From Bacteroidota bacterium (GTDB lineage Bacteria; Bacteroidota; Bacteroidia; Chitinophagales; Chitinophagaceae): DNA of 64,000 bases. The position numbers and the translations under genes are program-made. Under the pieces are notes generated by a model that saw nothing but the letters and a program-made list of their open reading frames with translations, did no database searches and was not told where the DNA came from. Numbering within the stretch: the stretch's first letter is position 1; each line of letters begins with the position of its first letter. The stretch covers positions 453,597 through 517,596 of the forward strand of contig JAFEAE010000017.1 of NCBI GenBank assembly GCA_018266575.1, in the 5' to 3' direction. This document shows, piece after piece, positions 53,535 to 63,920 of this stretch.

Positions 53535-54899
53535 TTAGTACGTTTCTTCTATAACTTCTTTCAGCGGTGTTACCAATGTGTCAATGTCCCCAGCTCCCGC
53601 CGTTATTAATAATTCCGGTTTTTGCCTGCTTATCCAAGCCACTACTTCATTCTTTTTTATTACTCGCTTGTTTGTCTTTTTCATTTTGTTTAAAATCATT
53701 TCACTGCTAACTCCTTCAATCGGTAATTCGCGTGCCGGGTAAACCGGCAACAGGATTATTTCATCCGCCAGATCCAGGCTCTCTGCGAACTCATCTGCAA
53801 AATCCCTCGTCCTGCTGTACAAATGCGGCTGAAAAACCACTGTACATTTTAACTCGGGGAATAATTTCTTTGCACTACTGATCAATGCTCTTAATTCTTC
53901 CGGGTGATGTGCATAATCGTCAATAAAAACCTGCCGTTCATTTTTGATGATATACTCAAACCTGCGCTTCACTCCTTTAAATGATTCAACAGCATCCTTG
54001 ATCTTTTTATCCGTTATCCCGAGATAATGCGCCACACTGATCGCTGCGGTTACGTTTTCGATATTGTGCATTCCGCCCATATTCAATATCACATCTTTCA
54101 GTTGCCAGTTTTTTTCTTTGATATCAAATTCATAGCTGCCATGGATCATCCTGATATTTTCCGCATATACATCAGCGTTATGATTCTCAAAACTGTAACG
54201 CAAATGATTATCGCCTTTTAATTCACTATCTCTTTTTAACCCGAGTTTGCTTACCAGCAGCCCATTCCTTTTCAGTTTTCCTGAAAATTCCACGAATGCA
54301 TCCTGTACTGCGTGTTCAGTTCCATAAATATCAAGATGATCAGCATCCATTGCTGTGATCACAGCAACATCAGGATGAAGTTTTAAAAAACTCCGGTCGT
54401 ATTCATCAGCTTCAACCACACATACATTCCTTTCGTTGCTCCAGAAATTGCTGTTATAGTTTACAGCAATACCACCGAGAAATGCGTTACATCCATAACC
54501 GCTGTGCCGGAGAATATGTGCGATCATTGTAGTGATCGTTGTTTTTCCGTGCGTCCCTGCAACGCATATATTAAAAGAACTTTTGGTGATCACACCCAAC
54601 ACATCACTACGCTTCAAAACTGTATAACCGTTTTCCCGGTAGTACGTTAGTTCCTTATGATCTTTGGGAATTGCAGGAGTATAGACAACAACTTCCACAT
54701 CTTCCGGGATCAACGAAATGTTGTCTTCATAATGTACGGGAATACCTTCCTTCACCAATTGTTTGGTGAGCGTTGTTTCTGTTTTATCATAACCGCTCAC
54801 TTCCTTCCCATGAGATTTGAAATATCTTGCCAGAGCACTCATTCCAATCCCTCCGATTCCAATGAAATAAATCTTCTTTATATCTTTTATATCAATCAT
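53535..54899 (-). CDS. murC: UDP-N-acetylmuramate--L-alanine ligase MurC
   Basis: 454 residues; adds L-Ala to UDP-MurNAc in the cytoplasm with ATP. N-terminal Rossmann motif GIGGIGMSALA (about 14-24), ATP loop GTHGKTT (115-121), central EADEYDRSFL and DADHLDIYG, and C-terminal DDYAHHPEEL, all diagnostic for MurC. Length is typical. The murG stop lies 47 bp upstream, separated by GAATGGT heptamers. Confidence 0.97.
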   Translation of the reverse strand: MIDIKDIKKIYFIGIGGIGMSALARYFKSHGKEVSGYDKTETTLTKQLVKEGIPVHYEDNISLIPEDVEVVVYTPAIPKDHKELTYYRENGYTVLKRSDVLGVITKSSFNICVAGTHGKTTITTMIAHILRHSGYGCNAFLGGIAVNYNSNFWSNERNVCVVEADEYDRSFLKLHPDVAVITAMDADHLDIYGTEHAVQDAFVEFSGKLKRNGLLVSKLGLKRDSELKGDNHLRYSFENHNADVYAENIRMIHGSYEFDIKEKNWQLKDVILNMGGMHNIENVTAAISVAHYLGITDKKIKDAVESFKGVKRRFEYIIKNERQVFIDDYAHHPEELRALISSAKKLFPELKCTVVFQPHLYSRTRDFADEFAESLDLADEIILLPVYPARELPIEGVSSEMILNKMKKTNKRVIKKNEVVAWISRQKPELLITAGAGDIDTLVTPLKEVIEETY

Positions 54900-54900
54900 C

Positions 54901-54935
54901 TTGCGAATGGTGAATGGTCAATGGTGAATATTTTC
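54901..54935. repeat. GAATGGT heptamer repeat between murG and murC
   Basis: GAATGGTGAATGGTCAATGG then TGAATATTTTCACC, about four degenerate heptamers beside the murC start codon. The same heptamer is used at 50,628-50,695. Confidence 0.6.
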
Positions 54936-54946
54936 ACCACAACACA

Positions 54947-56047
54947 TCAACTATTTACGGTTATCGATTTCAATACTTCTGTTGCAATTACCTCATCTGC
55001 ATTTGTCACCCCCAATGCAGAAATATTTTTCTTCAACTCCTGCTGCAGCTCTTCATTTTTTGAAAGTGCCATCACTGTTGTGATCAGTTTTTCTTTTGCT
55101 TCATTATCTTTTACAATCAATGCAGCTTTTTTATTTACCAAATTCATTGCGTTTACTGTTTGATGATCTTCTGCAGCAAATGGATACGGCACTAACACTA
55201 CCGGCTTTTTCGCTACACACAATTCTGCGATTGACATTGCCCCTGAACGTGAGATCACAACATCCGCAGCAGCAAAAGCATAATCCATTTTTATGATAAA
55301 ATCATTCGTCCACACATTTGCTTTTCCTTCAGCAACCTGCTTCGCTTTTTCCGTATATAGCTTTCCTGTTTGCCAGATCAGTTGCAAATTGTTCTTTCCA
55401 AATTCATCAATTCCCGCATCAACTGCTTCATTAATATTTTTTGCACCAAGGCTTCCGCCGGTTGACAACACAGTTATCCGTGACGGATCCAATCCAAAAA
55501 ACCGAATGGCCTCTTCCCGGTTAATCGTATTGTTAACTATATTTGATCGGACCGGGTTCCCGGTGATCATTATTTTTTTTGCCGGAAAAAATTTCTCCAT
55601 ACCATCACTTGCCACAAAAATTTTCGTTGCTTTTTTTCCCAACAAAATATTTGACTTGCCTGCAAACGAATTCGATTCGTGAATGAATGTTGGTATCTGT
55701 TTCGATTGCGCATAACGCAACACCGGGAAACTGGAATAACCACCAACACCAAGCACTGCATCAGGCATGAACGTGCTCACAATATTTTTTACCTGCAGGA
55801 AACTTTTTACCAGCTTAAATGGCAATCCAATATTTTTTATCAAAGAACTTCTGTTGAAGCCTGCTATATCAATTCCTTTTATTTCATATCCTGCCTGCGG
55901 CACTTTTTCCATTTCCATTTTTCCTTTTGCACCGATGAATAATATTTCGATTGATTCATCTGCCTTCTTCAGCGCATTGGCAATCGCAATTGCCGGAAAA
56001 ACATGTCCGCCTGTTCCACCTCCTGCAATGATTATTCGTGTATTCAC
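54947..56047 (-). CDS. murG: Lipid II synthase MurG (GlcNAc transferase)
   Basis: 366 residues; transfers GlcNAc from UDP-GlcNAc to lipid I at the inner face of the membrane. It has the GT-B N-domain motif GGGTGGHVFPA (9-19), a second glycine-rich STGGSLGAKNINEAV segment, and the UDP-binding SRSGAMSIAELCVAKKPVVLVPYP region. The start codon is GTG (56,045-56,047). It starts 17 bp after ftsW ends, consistent with a tight operon. Confidence 0.96.
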   Translation of the reverse strand: MNTRIIIAGGGTGGHVFPAIAIANALKKADESIEILFIGAKGKMEMEKVPQAGYEIKGIDIAGFNRSSLIKNIGLPFKLVKSFLQVKNIVSTFMPDAVLGVGGYSSFPVLRYAQSKQIPTFIHESNSFAGKSNILLGKKATKIFVASDGMEKFFPAKKIMITGNPVRSNIVNNTINREEAIRFFGLDPSRITVLSTGGSLGAKNINEAVDAGIDEFGKNNLQLIWQTGKLYTEKAKQVAEGKANVWTNDFIIKMDYAFAAADVVISRSGAMSIAELCVAKKPVVLVPYPFAAEDHQTVNAMNLVNKKAALIVKDNEAKEKLITTVMALSKNEELQQELKKNISALGVTNADEVIATEVLKSITVNS

Positions 56048-56064
56048 TTTTTATTTTTAAACAT

Positions 56065-57345
56065 TCAGGATTCTTCACTTTCATTGAGCGTATTGAGCGC
56101 TTTTTCACCTTCCAGTTGCTCAACATTTCTCGCAACACTTAAAATAATTCCGATCGCCAAACATGTAAATAAGAATGAGCTTCCTCCCATACTCACCAAT
56201 GGAAGTGTTACACCAGTTACAGGAAACAAATTCACATTCACTGCCATGTTTGCCAATGCTTGTATCATCAATGTAAAACTCAGCCCCAAGGCCAGGAAAG
56301 CGCCGAATGCAAACGGGCATTTTCTGAAAATGCGGATGCTCCTGAAAAGAAAAACGAGATAAATAAAAACAATGAACGCACCGCCAATCCATCCATATTC
56401 TTCAATAATAATTGCATAAATAAAATCAGAATATGGATGAGGCAGAAAATTCCGCTGCTGGCTGTTTCCAGGGCCAACCCCGAGCCAGCCGCCTTTTGCT
56501 ATTGCAATTTTTGCCTGGTTCACCTGGTAATTATCATCGTCGTTTTTAGTTTTACTTCCGTACATAAAATTTTCAACGCGGCTCACCCATGTACTAACAC
56601 GAACCAATAACCGGTGTTTGTTTTCTGTTTTTGGTTTTTCTGTTGTTCCCCCTTCTGCTTTGTGAGTAATTACCGCTGCCATGATCAGGATCACTACAGG
56701 GATTAATGCAACAGCGATCGTCATTAATAAATGTTTGGTACGTATCCTCCCGATAAACATCAGCATTAAACTTGTTGCGCCAATCAATAATGCTGTCGAT
56801 AAATTAGCGGGTGCGATCAACAAACACACAATAGCAACGGGTGTTATAACAGGAACAAAACCTTTTTTGAAATCTTTTATCACATCCTGCTTTTTACTGA
56901 GCAAACGGCTGAGGTACATGAACAGCGCAAGTTTTGCCAGGTCGGATGTTTGAAATGTCAGGTTGATTATCGGTAAATGGATCCACCGGCTTCCTTCATT
57001 CAATTTCACCCCAAAGAATAATGTATAGAATAATAGTGGAATTGAAATGATGAACAGGATTTTTGCAACGCGTGAATACAAGGTGTAATTCACCATGTGT
57101 GCAAAATAAATGATCAGCACACCTATGATGATGAATGCAAATTGTTTGAACAGGTAAATTTCCGTGTTGCCTTTGTACATTTTGTAAGCCAGCAAACCGG
57201 TAGAGCTGTACACCGCAAGCAAAGAGATCAGAGCAAGCAATACCACAACCGCCCAGATCACTTTATCTCCCTTAGTACGCGACCTGAGCTTGTTGAATGA
57301 TCCCGGATTTACGAAATAAGATTTTCGATTTACGATTTCTTCCAT
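56065..57345 (-). CDS. ftsW: SEDS peptidoglycan glycosyltransferase FtsW
   Basis: 426 residues from the ATG at 57,343-57,345. A GTG three codons upstream (57,352-57,354) is possible, but the ATG is preferred. About ten TM helices; polymerises lipid II at the septum together with the transpeptidase FtsI. SEDS features include TFQTSDLAKLALFMYLSRLL and VGPGNSQQRNFLPHPYSDFIYAIIIEE, the latter around the catalytic/lipid II loop. An extra charged loop (KAEGGTTEKPKTENKHRLLV) lies between TM segments. Position in the cluster favours FtsW over RodA. Confidence 0.94.
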   Translation of the reverse strand: MEEIVNRKSYFVNPGSFNKLRSRTKGDKVIWAVVVLLALISLLAVYSSTGLLAYKMYKGNTEIYLFKQFAFIIIGVLIIYFAHMVNYTLYSRVAKILFIISIPLLFYTLFFGVKLNEGSRWIHLPIINLTFQTSDLAKLALFMYLSRLLSKKQDVIKDFKKGFVPVITPVAIVCLLIAPANLSTALLIGATSLMLMFIGRIRTKHLLMTIAVALIPVVILIMAAVITHKAEGGTTEKPKTENKHRLLVRVSTWVSRVENFMYGSKTKNDDDNYQVNQAKIAIAKGGWLGVGPGNSQQRNFLPHPYSDFIYAIIIEEYGWIGGAFIVFIYLVFLFRSIRIFRKCPFAFGAFLALGLSFTLMIQALANMAVNVNLFPVTGVTLPLVSMGGSSFLFTCLAIGIILSVARNVEQLEGEKALNTLNESEES

Positions 57346-57383
57346 ATCAAACACGCTTTATCTGCATTTTTAATTTTTACTTT

Positions 57384-58724
57384 TCACAGGTCTCTCACTG
57401 CTTCTTTAAACTGTTTTCCCCTGTCTTCATAATTTTTAAACAGGTCGAAACTTGCGCATGCCGGACTTAGCAAAACCACATCACCTTTATTCGCAAAATG
57501 AAAAGCAGCTTTCACCGCTTCCTCTGCACTGCCTGTATTTACCATTAATGCAACATCGTTTTTAAAAGCATCATTGATCTTAATGTTATCAGTCCCCATG
57601 CAAACAATTGCTTTTACTTTTTCTTTCACGAGGTCACGGATCAATGAGTAATCATTTCCTTTATCAACACCACCCAATATTAAAATTGTTGGCTTTGTCA
57701 TACTTTCCAATGCATACCATGTGCTGTTCACATTGGTAGCTTTGCTGTCATTAATAAATTCCACGCCACGCACAGTAGACACATATTCCATTCTATGTTC
57801 CAACGCTTCGAAACTCTGAATGGCTTCCCGGATTTTTTCTTTGCGGATACCAATGGTTGCCGCTGCAATGCCTGCTGCCATAGTGTTATACTGGTTGTGG
57901 ATGCCTTTCAGGGCGAAATCGTAAATGCTCATCTGCATTTTTTCGCTTCCCGCTATAACGGTCATCTGTCCGTTTCTGATGAAGCCTCCTTTGTTTAATT
58001 CATGTTGCATAGTAAATGGTAATGGGTTAGTATGGATGGGATGCTGATTAATATGTTGTTTTATCACAGGGTCGTCTTCACAATAAATAAAATAGTCTTC
58101 ATCGGTTTGATTCATGATGATGCGAAACTTGCTTGCTATATAATTTTCAAATTTGTAATCATACCTGTCGAGATGATCTTCTGTGATATTGGTAAGTATG
58201 GAAATATCCGGCCTGAATGTTTTGATATCGTCCAACTGAAAACTGCTGATCTCCGCGATATACCATTGTTTAGGCTCTTCCGCAACCTGCTTAGCAAATG
58301 AATAACCAATATTTCCTACAAGGGCGCAATCCAATCCACCATGTTTGCAAATATGATAGGTCATTGCAGTAGTGGTTGTTTTTCCATTGCTCCCGGTTAT
58401 GCCAACCACTTTGCTTTTTCCTTTATACCGGAATGCTAATTCTATTTCGCTGATAACAGGAATACCTTTTGCACGAATCCTTTTTACCATTTCATTTTTC
58501 TCGGGTATGCCAGGGCTCTTCATTACTTCATCTGCTTCCAGGATTTTTTCAACAGTATGTTTTCCTTCTTCAAATTCAATTTCAGCTTCAGTCAGTTCCT
58601 TTTTAAAATCCGGTTTAACCGCACCGGCATCGGAGACAAATACATTATACCCTTGCTGCTTTGCCAGCAAAGCAGCACCAACGCCGCTTTCACCACTGCC
58701 CAATATAATTAAGCGTTTACTCAT
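57384..58724 (-). CDS. murD: UDP-MurNAc-L-alanine--D-glutamate ligase MurD
   Basis: 446 residues; cytoplasmic ATP-dependent addition of D-Glu. N-terminal GSGESGVGAALLAKQQG (9-25), ATP loop GSNGKTT (111-117), ITEDHLDRYDY, and C-terminal FINDSKATNVNSTWYAL with LLSPACASFDLFKNYEDRG, the MurD-specific end. It lies 29 bp from ftsW and 177 bp from mraY, in a gap where nothing else was seen. Confidence 0.97.
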   Translation of the reverse strand: MSKRLIILGSGESGVGAALLAKQQGYNVFVSDAGAVKPDFKKELTEAEIEFEEGKHTVEKILEADEVMKSPGIPEKNEMVKRIRAKGIPVISEIELAFRYKGKSKVVGITGSNGKTTTTAMTYHICKHGGLDCALVGNIGYSFAKQVAEEPKQWYIAEISSFQLDDIKTFRPDISILTNITEDHLDRYDYKFENYIASKFRIIMNQTDEDYFIYCEDDPVIKQHINQHPIHTNPLPFTMQHELNKGGFIRNGQMTVIAGSEKMQMSIYDFALKGIHNQYNTMAAGIAAATIGIRKEKIREAIQSFEALEHRMEYVSTVRGVEFINDSKATNVNSTWYALESMTKPTILILGGVDKGNDYSLIRDLVKEKVKAIVCMGTDNIKINDAFKNDVALMVNTGSAEEAVKAAFHFANKGDVVLLSPACASFDLFKNYEDRGKQFKEAVRDL

Positions 58725-58901
58725 TACCGTTGTAAAATGGTTTTGACTTTTTCTAAAGCCGGATTGAGGGAGTTCTTCAAAAGTTTGGATAATACTCTAC
58801 TGCACCACAATTATTTTTATGAATGGTTTGTGGTCAATATGGAATTGCCAGTATCCATTCCTATTTTATTCTTGTACTATGTGCTTTGCACCTTATTCGT
58901 T

Positions 58902-60194
58902 CTACCTTATCTTCAGCGTCACGATCGCAAACACCATACACAAAATGGTCACGATCCAAAACCTCGTCACAATCTTGCTCTCATTATATCCAAGTTTCTG
59001 GTAATGATGATGGAGCGGGCTCATTAAAAAAATCCTTTTGCCTTCACCATATTTTTTCTTTGTGTATTTGAAATAAGAAACCTGGATCACCACACTTAAA
59101 TTTTCTACCAAAAACACTCCGCAAAAAATCGGTATCAATAATTCTTTCCGAACGATGATAGCAAGCGCTGCAATTATTCCTCCCAATGTCAGGCTTCCTG
59201 TATCACCCATGAACACCTGTGCCGGGTAAGCATTGTACCAAAGAAAACCAACACATGCACCGATCAATGCACCGATGAAAATGGAGAGTTCACCCAAATT
59301 TGGGATATACATGATGTTAAGGTATTCTGCAAACCGGAAGTTGCCGCTGGTATATGCAAACACACCCAAACATGTTCCGATGATCGCGCTTACACCCGTT
59401 GCCAATCCATCTAACCCATCTGTTATATTCGCCCCATTTGAAACGGCAGTGATAATAAAGATCACGATGATGATATATAACACCCATGTATAGTCGCGTA
59501 ATGCTTCCGGCAATAATTTTGAATAATTGAATTCATGTGTTTTTACAAAAGGTATCGTTGTGATCGGTGTTTTTACATTGTAAAATTTATGCGCAACCCC
59601 ATCGATCATCCTTATTGTGGTGTCACCAATTACTTTCTCTTTCTCATGTGTTATCACTGCACCGATCGCCTCACGTTGCACAACAACATTTTTATTAAAA
59701 TATAAGGTGTAGGCAACTACGATTCCTAATACAACCTGTCCCAAAATTTTAAACCATCCTGCCAATCCGTCCTTATCCCCTTTTTTATATGCGATACCTT
59801 GTTGTTGTGCCAAACGTTTTGCACGCAACTTTAGATAATCATCAATAAAACCAATTATACCAAGCCAAATCGTGCTGAAAATCATCAGGCGGATATAGGC
59901 TTTATTCAAATTTGCGAGTAATAATGTTGGAATGAGAATAGCAAGAATGATGATGATGCCTCCCATTGTAGGCGTCCCTTTTTTCTGTTGCTCACCAGCC
60001 AATCCAAGCTCCCTAACGCTCTCGCCTACCTGTTTTTTGCGCAGGTAATTGATCAAGCGTTTGCCAAAGATCATTGTTATCACCAGCGATAACAATACAG
60101 CCAGCAAAATCCGGAACGTGATAAACTGAAAGAGCGTTCCTCCCGGTATTTTTACCCCTGTTTGTTTAAGCCATTCAAATAAGTGATACAGCAT
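58902..60194 (-). CDS. mraY: Phospho-MurNAc-pentapeptide translocase MraY
   Basis: 430 residues, about ten TM helices; makes lipid I from UDP-MurNAc-pentapeptide and undecaprenyl phosphate. Motifs: [10 protein letters not shown] near the N-terminal Mg/UDP site, [12 protein letters not shown] with the catalytic aspartates, [13 protein letters not shown], and [12 protein letters not shown] in the HHH loop. About 70 residues longer than E. coli MraY because of a soluble insert between TM4 and TM5 ([18 protein letters not shown], about 175-225), common in Bacteroidota. Confidence 0.96.
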   Translation of the reverse strand: MLYHLFEWLKQTGVKIPGGTLFQFITFRILLAVLLSLVITMIFGKRLINYLRKKQVGESVRELGLAGEQQKKGTPTMGGIIIILAILIPTLLLANLNKAYIRLMIFSTIWLGIIGFIDDYLKLRAKRLAQQQGIAYKKGDKDGLAGWFKILGQVVLGIVVAYTLYFNKNVVVQREAIGAVITHEKEKVIGDTTIRMIDGVAHKFYNVKTPITTIPFVKTHEFNYSKLLPEALRDYTWVLYIIIVIFIITAVSNGANITDGLDGLATGVSAIIGTCLGVFAYTSGNFRFAEYLNIMYIPNLGELSIFIGALIGACVGFLWYNAYPAQVFMGDTGSLTLGGIIAALAIIVRKELLIPIFCGVFLVENLSVVIQVSYFKYTKKKYGEGKRIFLMSPLHHHYQKLGYNESKIVTRFWIVTILCMVFAIVTLKIR

Positions 60195-60234
60195 CCTGGT
60201 TTTATTTCAACTAAAAAATCTTGTTCAATAAATT

Positions 60235-61701
60235 TCACTTCTTCAACTCTTCAAAAACTTCTTTCAATACCGACTTATCATCAAAAGGATATTTTACCCC
60301 TTTTATTTCCTGGTATTTTTCATGACCTTTTCCCGCTATCAAAAGAATATCTTCTGTATTTGCAAGATTTGCCGCTGTTGCTATTGCTTCTTTCCTGTCG
60401 GCAATGGAAACATATTTTCGTTTTGCAGCAGCGCCTAACCCTGTTTCCATATCTTTCAAAATTTCCAACGGATCCTCACTGCGAGGGTTATCCGAAGTGA
60501 AGATTACTTTATCGCTGTATTCGCATGCAGCCTCAGCCATAAGGGGACGTTTTGTTTTGTCTCGGTCACCGCCGCATCCCACCACCGTTATAATTTGTTC
60601 GTGCCCTTTTCTTAATTTATGAATTGTAGTAAGCACATTGATCAGTGCATCCGGCGTGTGTGCATAATCTACAATACCAATAACATGTTGATTGGGAGAA
60701 ACGATATAATCAAATCTTCCTTCCGCACCACTTAACACACTCAGGCAACGCAATACCTCATGTTTATCTTCACCCAAACAAATAGCAGCGCCATACACAG
60801 CAAGTAGATTATATGCATTGAATTCGCCGATCAATCGGAAATGCACCTCCTGCTCATTCACTGTCATGATGAGGCCGGTGAGATTATTTTCTAAAATTTT
60901 CCCTTTGAATTCAGCCATTGTTTTCAGGCTGTAGAAATATTTTTTTGCATTTGTGTTTTGCAACATCACTGCACCTCTTTTATCATCTGCGTTTGAGATT
61001 GCAAAAGCATCTGACGACAATGAATCGAAAAAAGATTTCTTCACACGGATATATTCATCAAATGTTTTATGATAATCAAGATGATCGTGTGTGATGTTAC
61101 TAAAAATGCCTCCTGCATATTTTAACCCGGCAATACGATGCTGATGAATAGCATGTGAACTTGTTTCCATGAATGCATGCGTACATCCTGCATCAACCAT
61201 TTCTTTCAACAAGGCGTTCAAACTAATTGCATCGGGTGTTGTATGCGTTGCCGGAATTATTTTTTCACCGATTTGATTTTGAACAGTACTTAATAAACCT
61301 GCTTTACAATCTAACGCTGTGAATAATTTATATAAGAGTGTTGCAATAGTTGTTTTGCCATTCGTTCCTGTAACGCCGACTAATTTTATTTTTTCAGAAG
61401 GTTGCCCGTAAAAATTATGTGCAATAAATCCAGCAGCAGAAGCACTGTCTTCCACCTGTACGTATGTGATGCTTTCTTTTAATTGCAATGGCATTACTTC
61501 ACACACAACTGCAGCAACATTTTTTTCAACTGCCGAATCAATATACTGGTGACCATCTGCATGTACCCCTTTCACTGCAATGAATAGAGAACCTTGCGAA
61601 ACCTTTCGCGAATCCATTTGCAGATCGTTGATAGCAATATTCAAATTGCCGTGAACGCTCCGGATGCTTACCTTATATAATATGTCCTGTAGCAGGTTCA
61701 T
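60235..61701 (-). CDS. murE: UDP-MurNAc-tripeptide synthetase MurE (meso-diaminopimelate type)
   Basis: 488 residues. ATP loop GTNGKTT (112-118), TTPDAISLN, SNITHDHLDYH, and the amino-acid specificity motif DNPR (404-407 in SDNPRSEDP), which indicates meso-diaminopimelate rather than lysine. The stop codon of ftsI and the start of murE overlap by one base (61,701), implying translational coupling. Together with the DAP motif, this predicts a Gram-negative-type A1gamma peptidoglycan. Confidence 0.97.
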   Translation of the reverse strand: MNLLQDILYKVSIRSVHGNLNIAINDLQMDSRKVSQGSLFIAVKGVHADGHQYIDSAVEKNVAAVVCEVMPLQLKESITYVQVEDSASAAGFIAHNFYGQPSEKIKLVGVTGTNGKTTIATLLYKLFTALDCKAGLLSTVQNQIGEKIIPATHTTPDAISLNALLKEMVDAGCTHAFMETSSHAIHQHRIAGLKYAGGIFSNITHDHLDYHKTFDEYIRVKKSFFDSLSSDAFAISNADDKRGAVMLQNTNAKKYFYSLKTMAEFKGKILENNLTGLIMTVNEQEVHFRLIGEFNAYNLLAVYGAAICLGEDKHEVLRCLSVLSGAEGRFDYIVSPNQHVIGIVDYAHTPDALINVLTTIHKLRKGHEQIITVVGCGGDRDKTKRPLMAEAACEYSDKVIFTSDNPRSEDPLEILKDMETGLGAAAKRKYVSIADRKEAIATAANLANTEDILLIAGKGHEKYQEIKGVKYPFDDKSVLKEVFEELKK

Positions 61702-63836
61702 TAATCCAGTTGTAATGTGATTGCCTGGTTTTTTGTTAATGTTGTTCCCGGTTGAAGGCTTTGTGATTTTACTTTTCCTTTTCCTTTCACATCTACTTTC
61801 ATATTCATTGTTTCGAGTAAATACAATGCATCTTTCAAACCCATTCCTTTTACATCCGGCACAGATTGTTTACTAACAATCTCTTTATTTAATACCGGTT
61901 GATAGTTGCTTGCATACAATCGCACATAGTCATTATTCGCTGCAGAATCCCGGTACCGTACATCAAGTGTTTTCATCACCTGCCTGATATTTTTTGAGGA
62001 ACCTGCATAATAAAAATTAGCACTGTCTTTTTTAATTCCTGCACCAGGAACGGTTGAATCATGCGCTGCATTCAATGCGAATAACTTATCAGAAATTTCA
62101 CGGAACACAGGCGCAGAAACTTCACCACCCATGTGAAACCTCGGATGTGCTTTTGTGCGGATGACAACGATGCAACTGTATTGCGGTTTATCAAAAGGAA
62201 AATATCCTACAAAAGATGCCTGGTAAATTCCTGAACCATACCCGATCTTATTTCCATCATCATCAGTTCCTGCAACATGTGCTGTTCCTGTTTTTCCGCC
62301 AACCGGATACAATGCACCTTTAAATGCTTTTTTCCCTGTACCATCAGTTGTTACTGCCAGCATACATTCCTGCGCTGCTTTGATGACATTGTCGTCTGCA
62401 ATTTTTTCTTCGAGAACCTGTGGATGAATTTCTTTTATTGTTTGTCCAAAACTTTGAATGCGGTTTACCAGATAAGGTTTCATCATTTTCCCATTATTGG
62501 CAACAGCATTATACAGGGTTAATGTTTGTAGTGGTGTTATCTGTATTGCATATCCGAAGCTCATTGTTACCATTGCATGCAAGCCTTCGACATTTCTTTT
62601 GATCTTCGGAAGTATCGGCCTGCCTTCACCCATAAGATCAATCCCTGTCCTGGTATCAAGATGAAATTTGTGGAGATAGCTTAAATATTTATCCGGTTGA
62701 GTTGCGAATGTTTTATATGCCAGTTTGCTCATGCCAACATTCGAGCTGTGCTCAAAACATTCTTTAACGGAGAGCATAGGTTTGGGTGCACGTTCTGCAT
62801 CGTTTACCATTCTTACCCCTACGAAATCCCTTCCTGCAGATCCTACATCGACCATATCGCTCAGTGTTGTTTTTCCTTCACTCAACACAGAAAGAAGCGT
62901 TGCCAATTTTATTGTTGATCCGGGTTCAGTTGCACTCAATCCGTAATTGTAATCTTCGATGTAATCCCCATTAATTTGTCTGCCAAGATTTGCAATAGCT
63001 TTTATTTTTCCTGTTGCAACTTCCATTACAATGCATGTACCATGCTCGGCCTCATTTTCAACCATTGCTTTTAATAATGCGTTTTCAGCAATGTCTTGCG
63101 TGTTTACATCGATCGTGGTTACAATATCTTTTCCGTTTTCAGGGTCCACTTCAGTGCCTTCAATAGGAATGTATGTGCCTGCAGCCATGTAACGGACATA
63201 TCTGCCGCCATTAATACCTTTCAAAGCAGTATCATATGTTCTTTCCAGGCCAACATTCTGTGCCTTTGATTTTTTTCCCCGTGCAAGGCCAATAGTACGG
63301 TTTGCTAACAAACCGAACGGGTTTAATCGTTTACTGACTGTTTCCGGAATAAAGCCGCTTTTATTTCTTCCCAGTCTTACGAGCGGAAATGAACGCAGCG
63401 CTTTATATTGCTCAAAGGAAATATTGGAATGAAGTAAATAATACCTGTCTTCCTCATCAAAGCCTTTTTGTAACTCACGTTTATATATAACCGCTTTTTT
63501 ATCTTTAAAAAGATTGGCAAGGCATAGGCTTAACGAGTCAAGATTTTCTTTGAAACGTTTTCCGTTTTTTTCATGTAATCCATCAGCACCAAAATCAACA
63601 TAGATATTAAAATAAGGGATAGAAGTACTGAGCATGCTGCCATCTTCGCTGTAAATCGTCCCGCGTTGTGCTTCAAGGGAATCGAATTTTTCCTGGAGGC
63701 TGTCACTCAGTTTTTTCCAATAGCTTCCCTGAACGCGTTGTATATAAATTGCTTTACCCAAAACGCAAAAACAAATCAACGCTATGCCGAGGAAACATAG
63801 GTAAACCCTCCAGAGTATGTCGCGTTTTACTTCCAC
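61701..63836 (-). CDS. ftsI: Division transpeptidase FtsI (PBP3) with C-terminal PASTA domain
   Basis: 711 residues. N-terminal TM (about 9-30), PBP dimerisation domain (about 50-230), and transpeptidase domain with STIK (307-310), SSN (364-366) and KTG (515-517). A single PASTA domain ends the protein (about 655-711, VPDVKGMGLKDALYLLE), which proteobacterial FtsI lacks but Bacteroidota and Gram-positive homologues have. It cross-links septal peptidoglycan in complex with FtsW. The start codon is GTG (63,834-63,836). ftsL and rsmH are expected just upstream but lie beyond the window. Confidence 0.96.
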   Translation of the reverse strand: MEVKRDILWRVYLCFLGIALICFCVLGKAIYIQRVQGSYWKKLSDSLQEKFDSLEAQRGTIYSEDGSMLSTSIPYFNIYVDFGADGLHEKNGKRFKENLDSLSLCLANLFKDKKAVIYKRELQKGFDEEDRYYLLHSNISFEQYKALRSFPLVRLGRNKSGFIPETVSKRLNPFGLLANRTIGLARGKKSKAQNVGLERTYDTALKGINGGRYVRYMAAGTYIPIEGTEVDPENGKDIVTTIDVNTQDIAENALLKAMVENEAEHGTCIVMEVATGKIKAIANLGRQINGDYIEDYNYGLSATEPGSTIKLATLLSVLSEGKTTLSDMVDVGSAGRDFVGVRMVNDAERAPKPMLSVKECFEHSSNVGMSKLAYKTFATQPDKYLSYLHKFHLDTRTGIDLMGEGRPILPKIKRNVEGLHAMVTMSFGYAIQITPLQTLTLYNAVANNGKMMKPYLVNRIQSFGQTIKEIHPQVLEEKIADDNVIKAAQECMLAVTTDGTGKKAFKGALYPVGGKTGTAHVAGTDDDGNKIGYGSGIYQASFVGYFPFDKPQYSCIVVIRTKAHPRFHMGGEVSAPVFREISDKLFALNAAHDSTVPGAGIKKDSANFYYAGSSKNIRQVMKTLDVRYRDSAANNDYVRLYASNYQPVLNKEIVSKQSVPDVKGMGLKDALYLLETMNMKVDVKGKGKVKSQSLQPGTTLTKNQAITLQLD

Positions 63837-63920
63837 AATTAATATTTACGATTTATGATCTACGATATACTATTTCTTTATGTTCAGCTTTCTGATTAAA
63901 TTACAAATCCATAATATTTT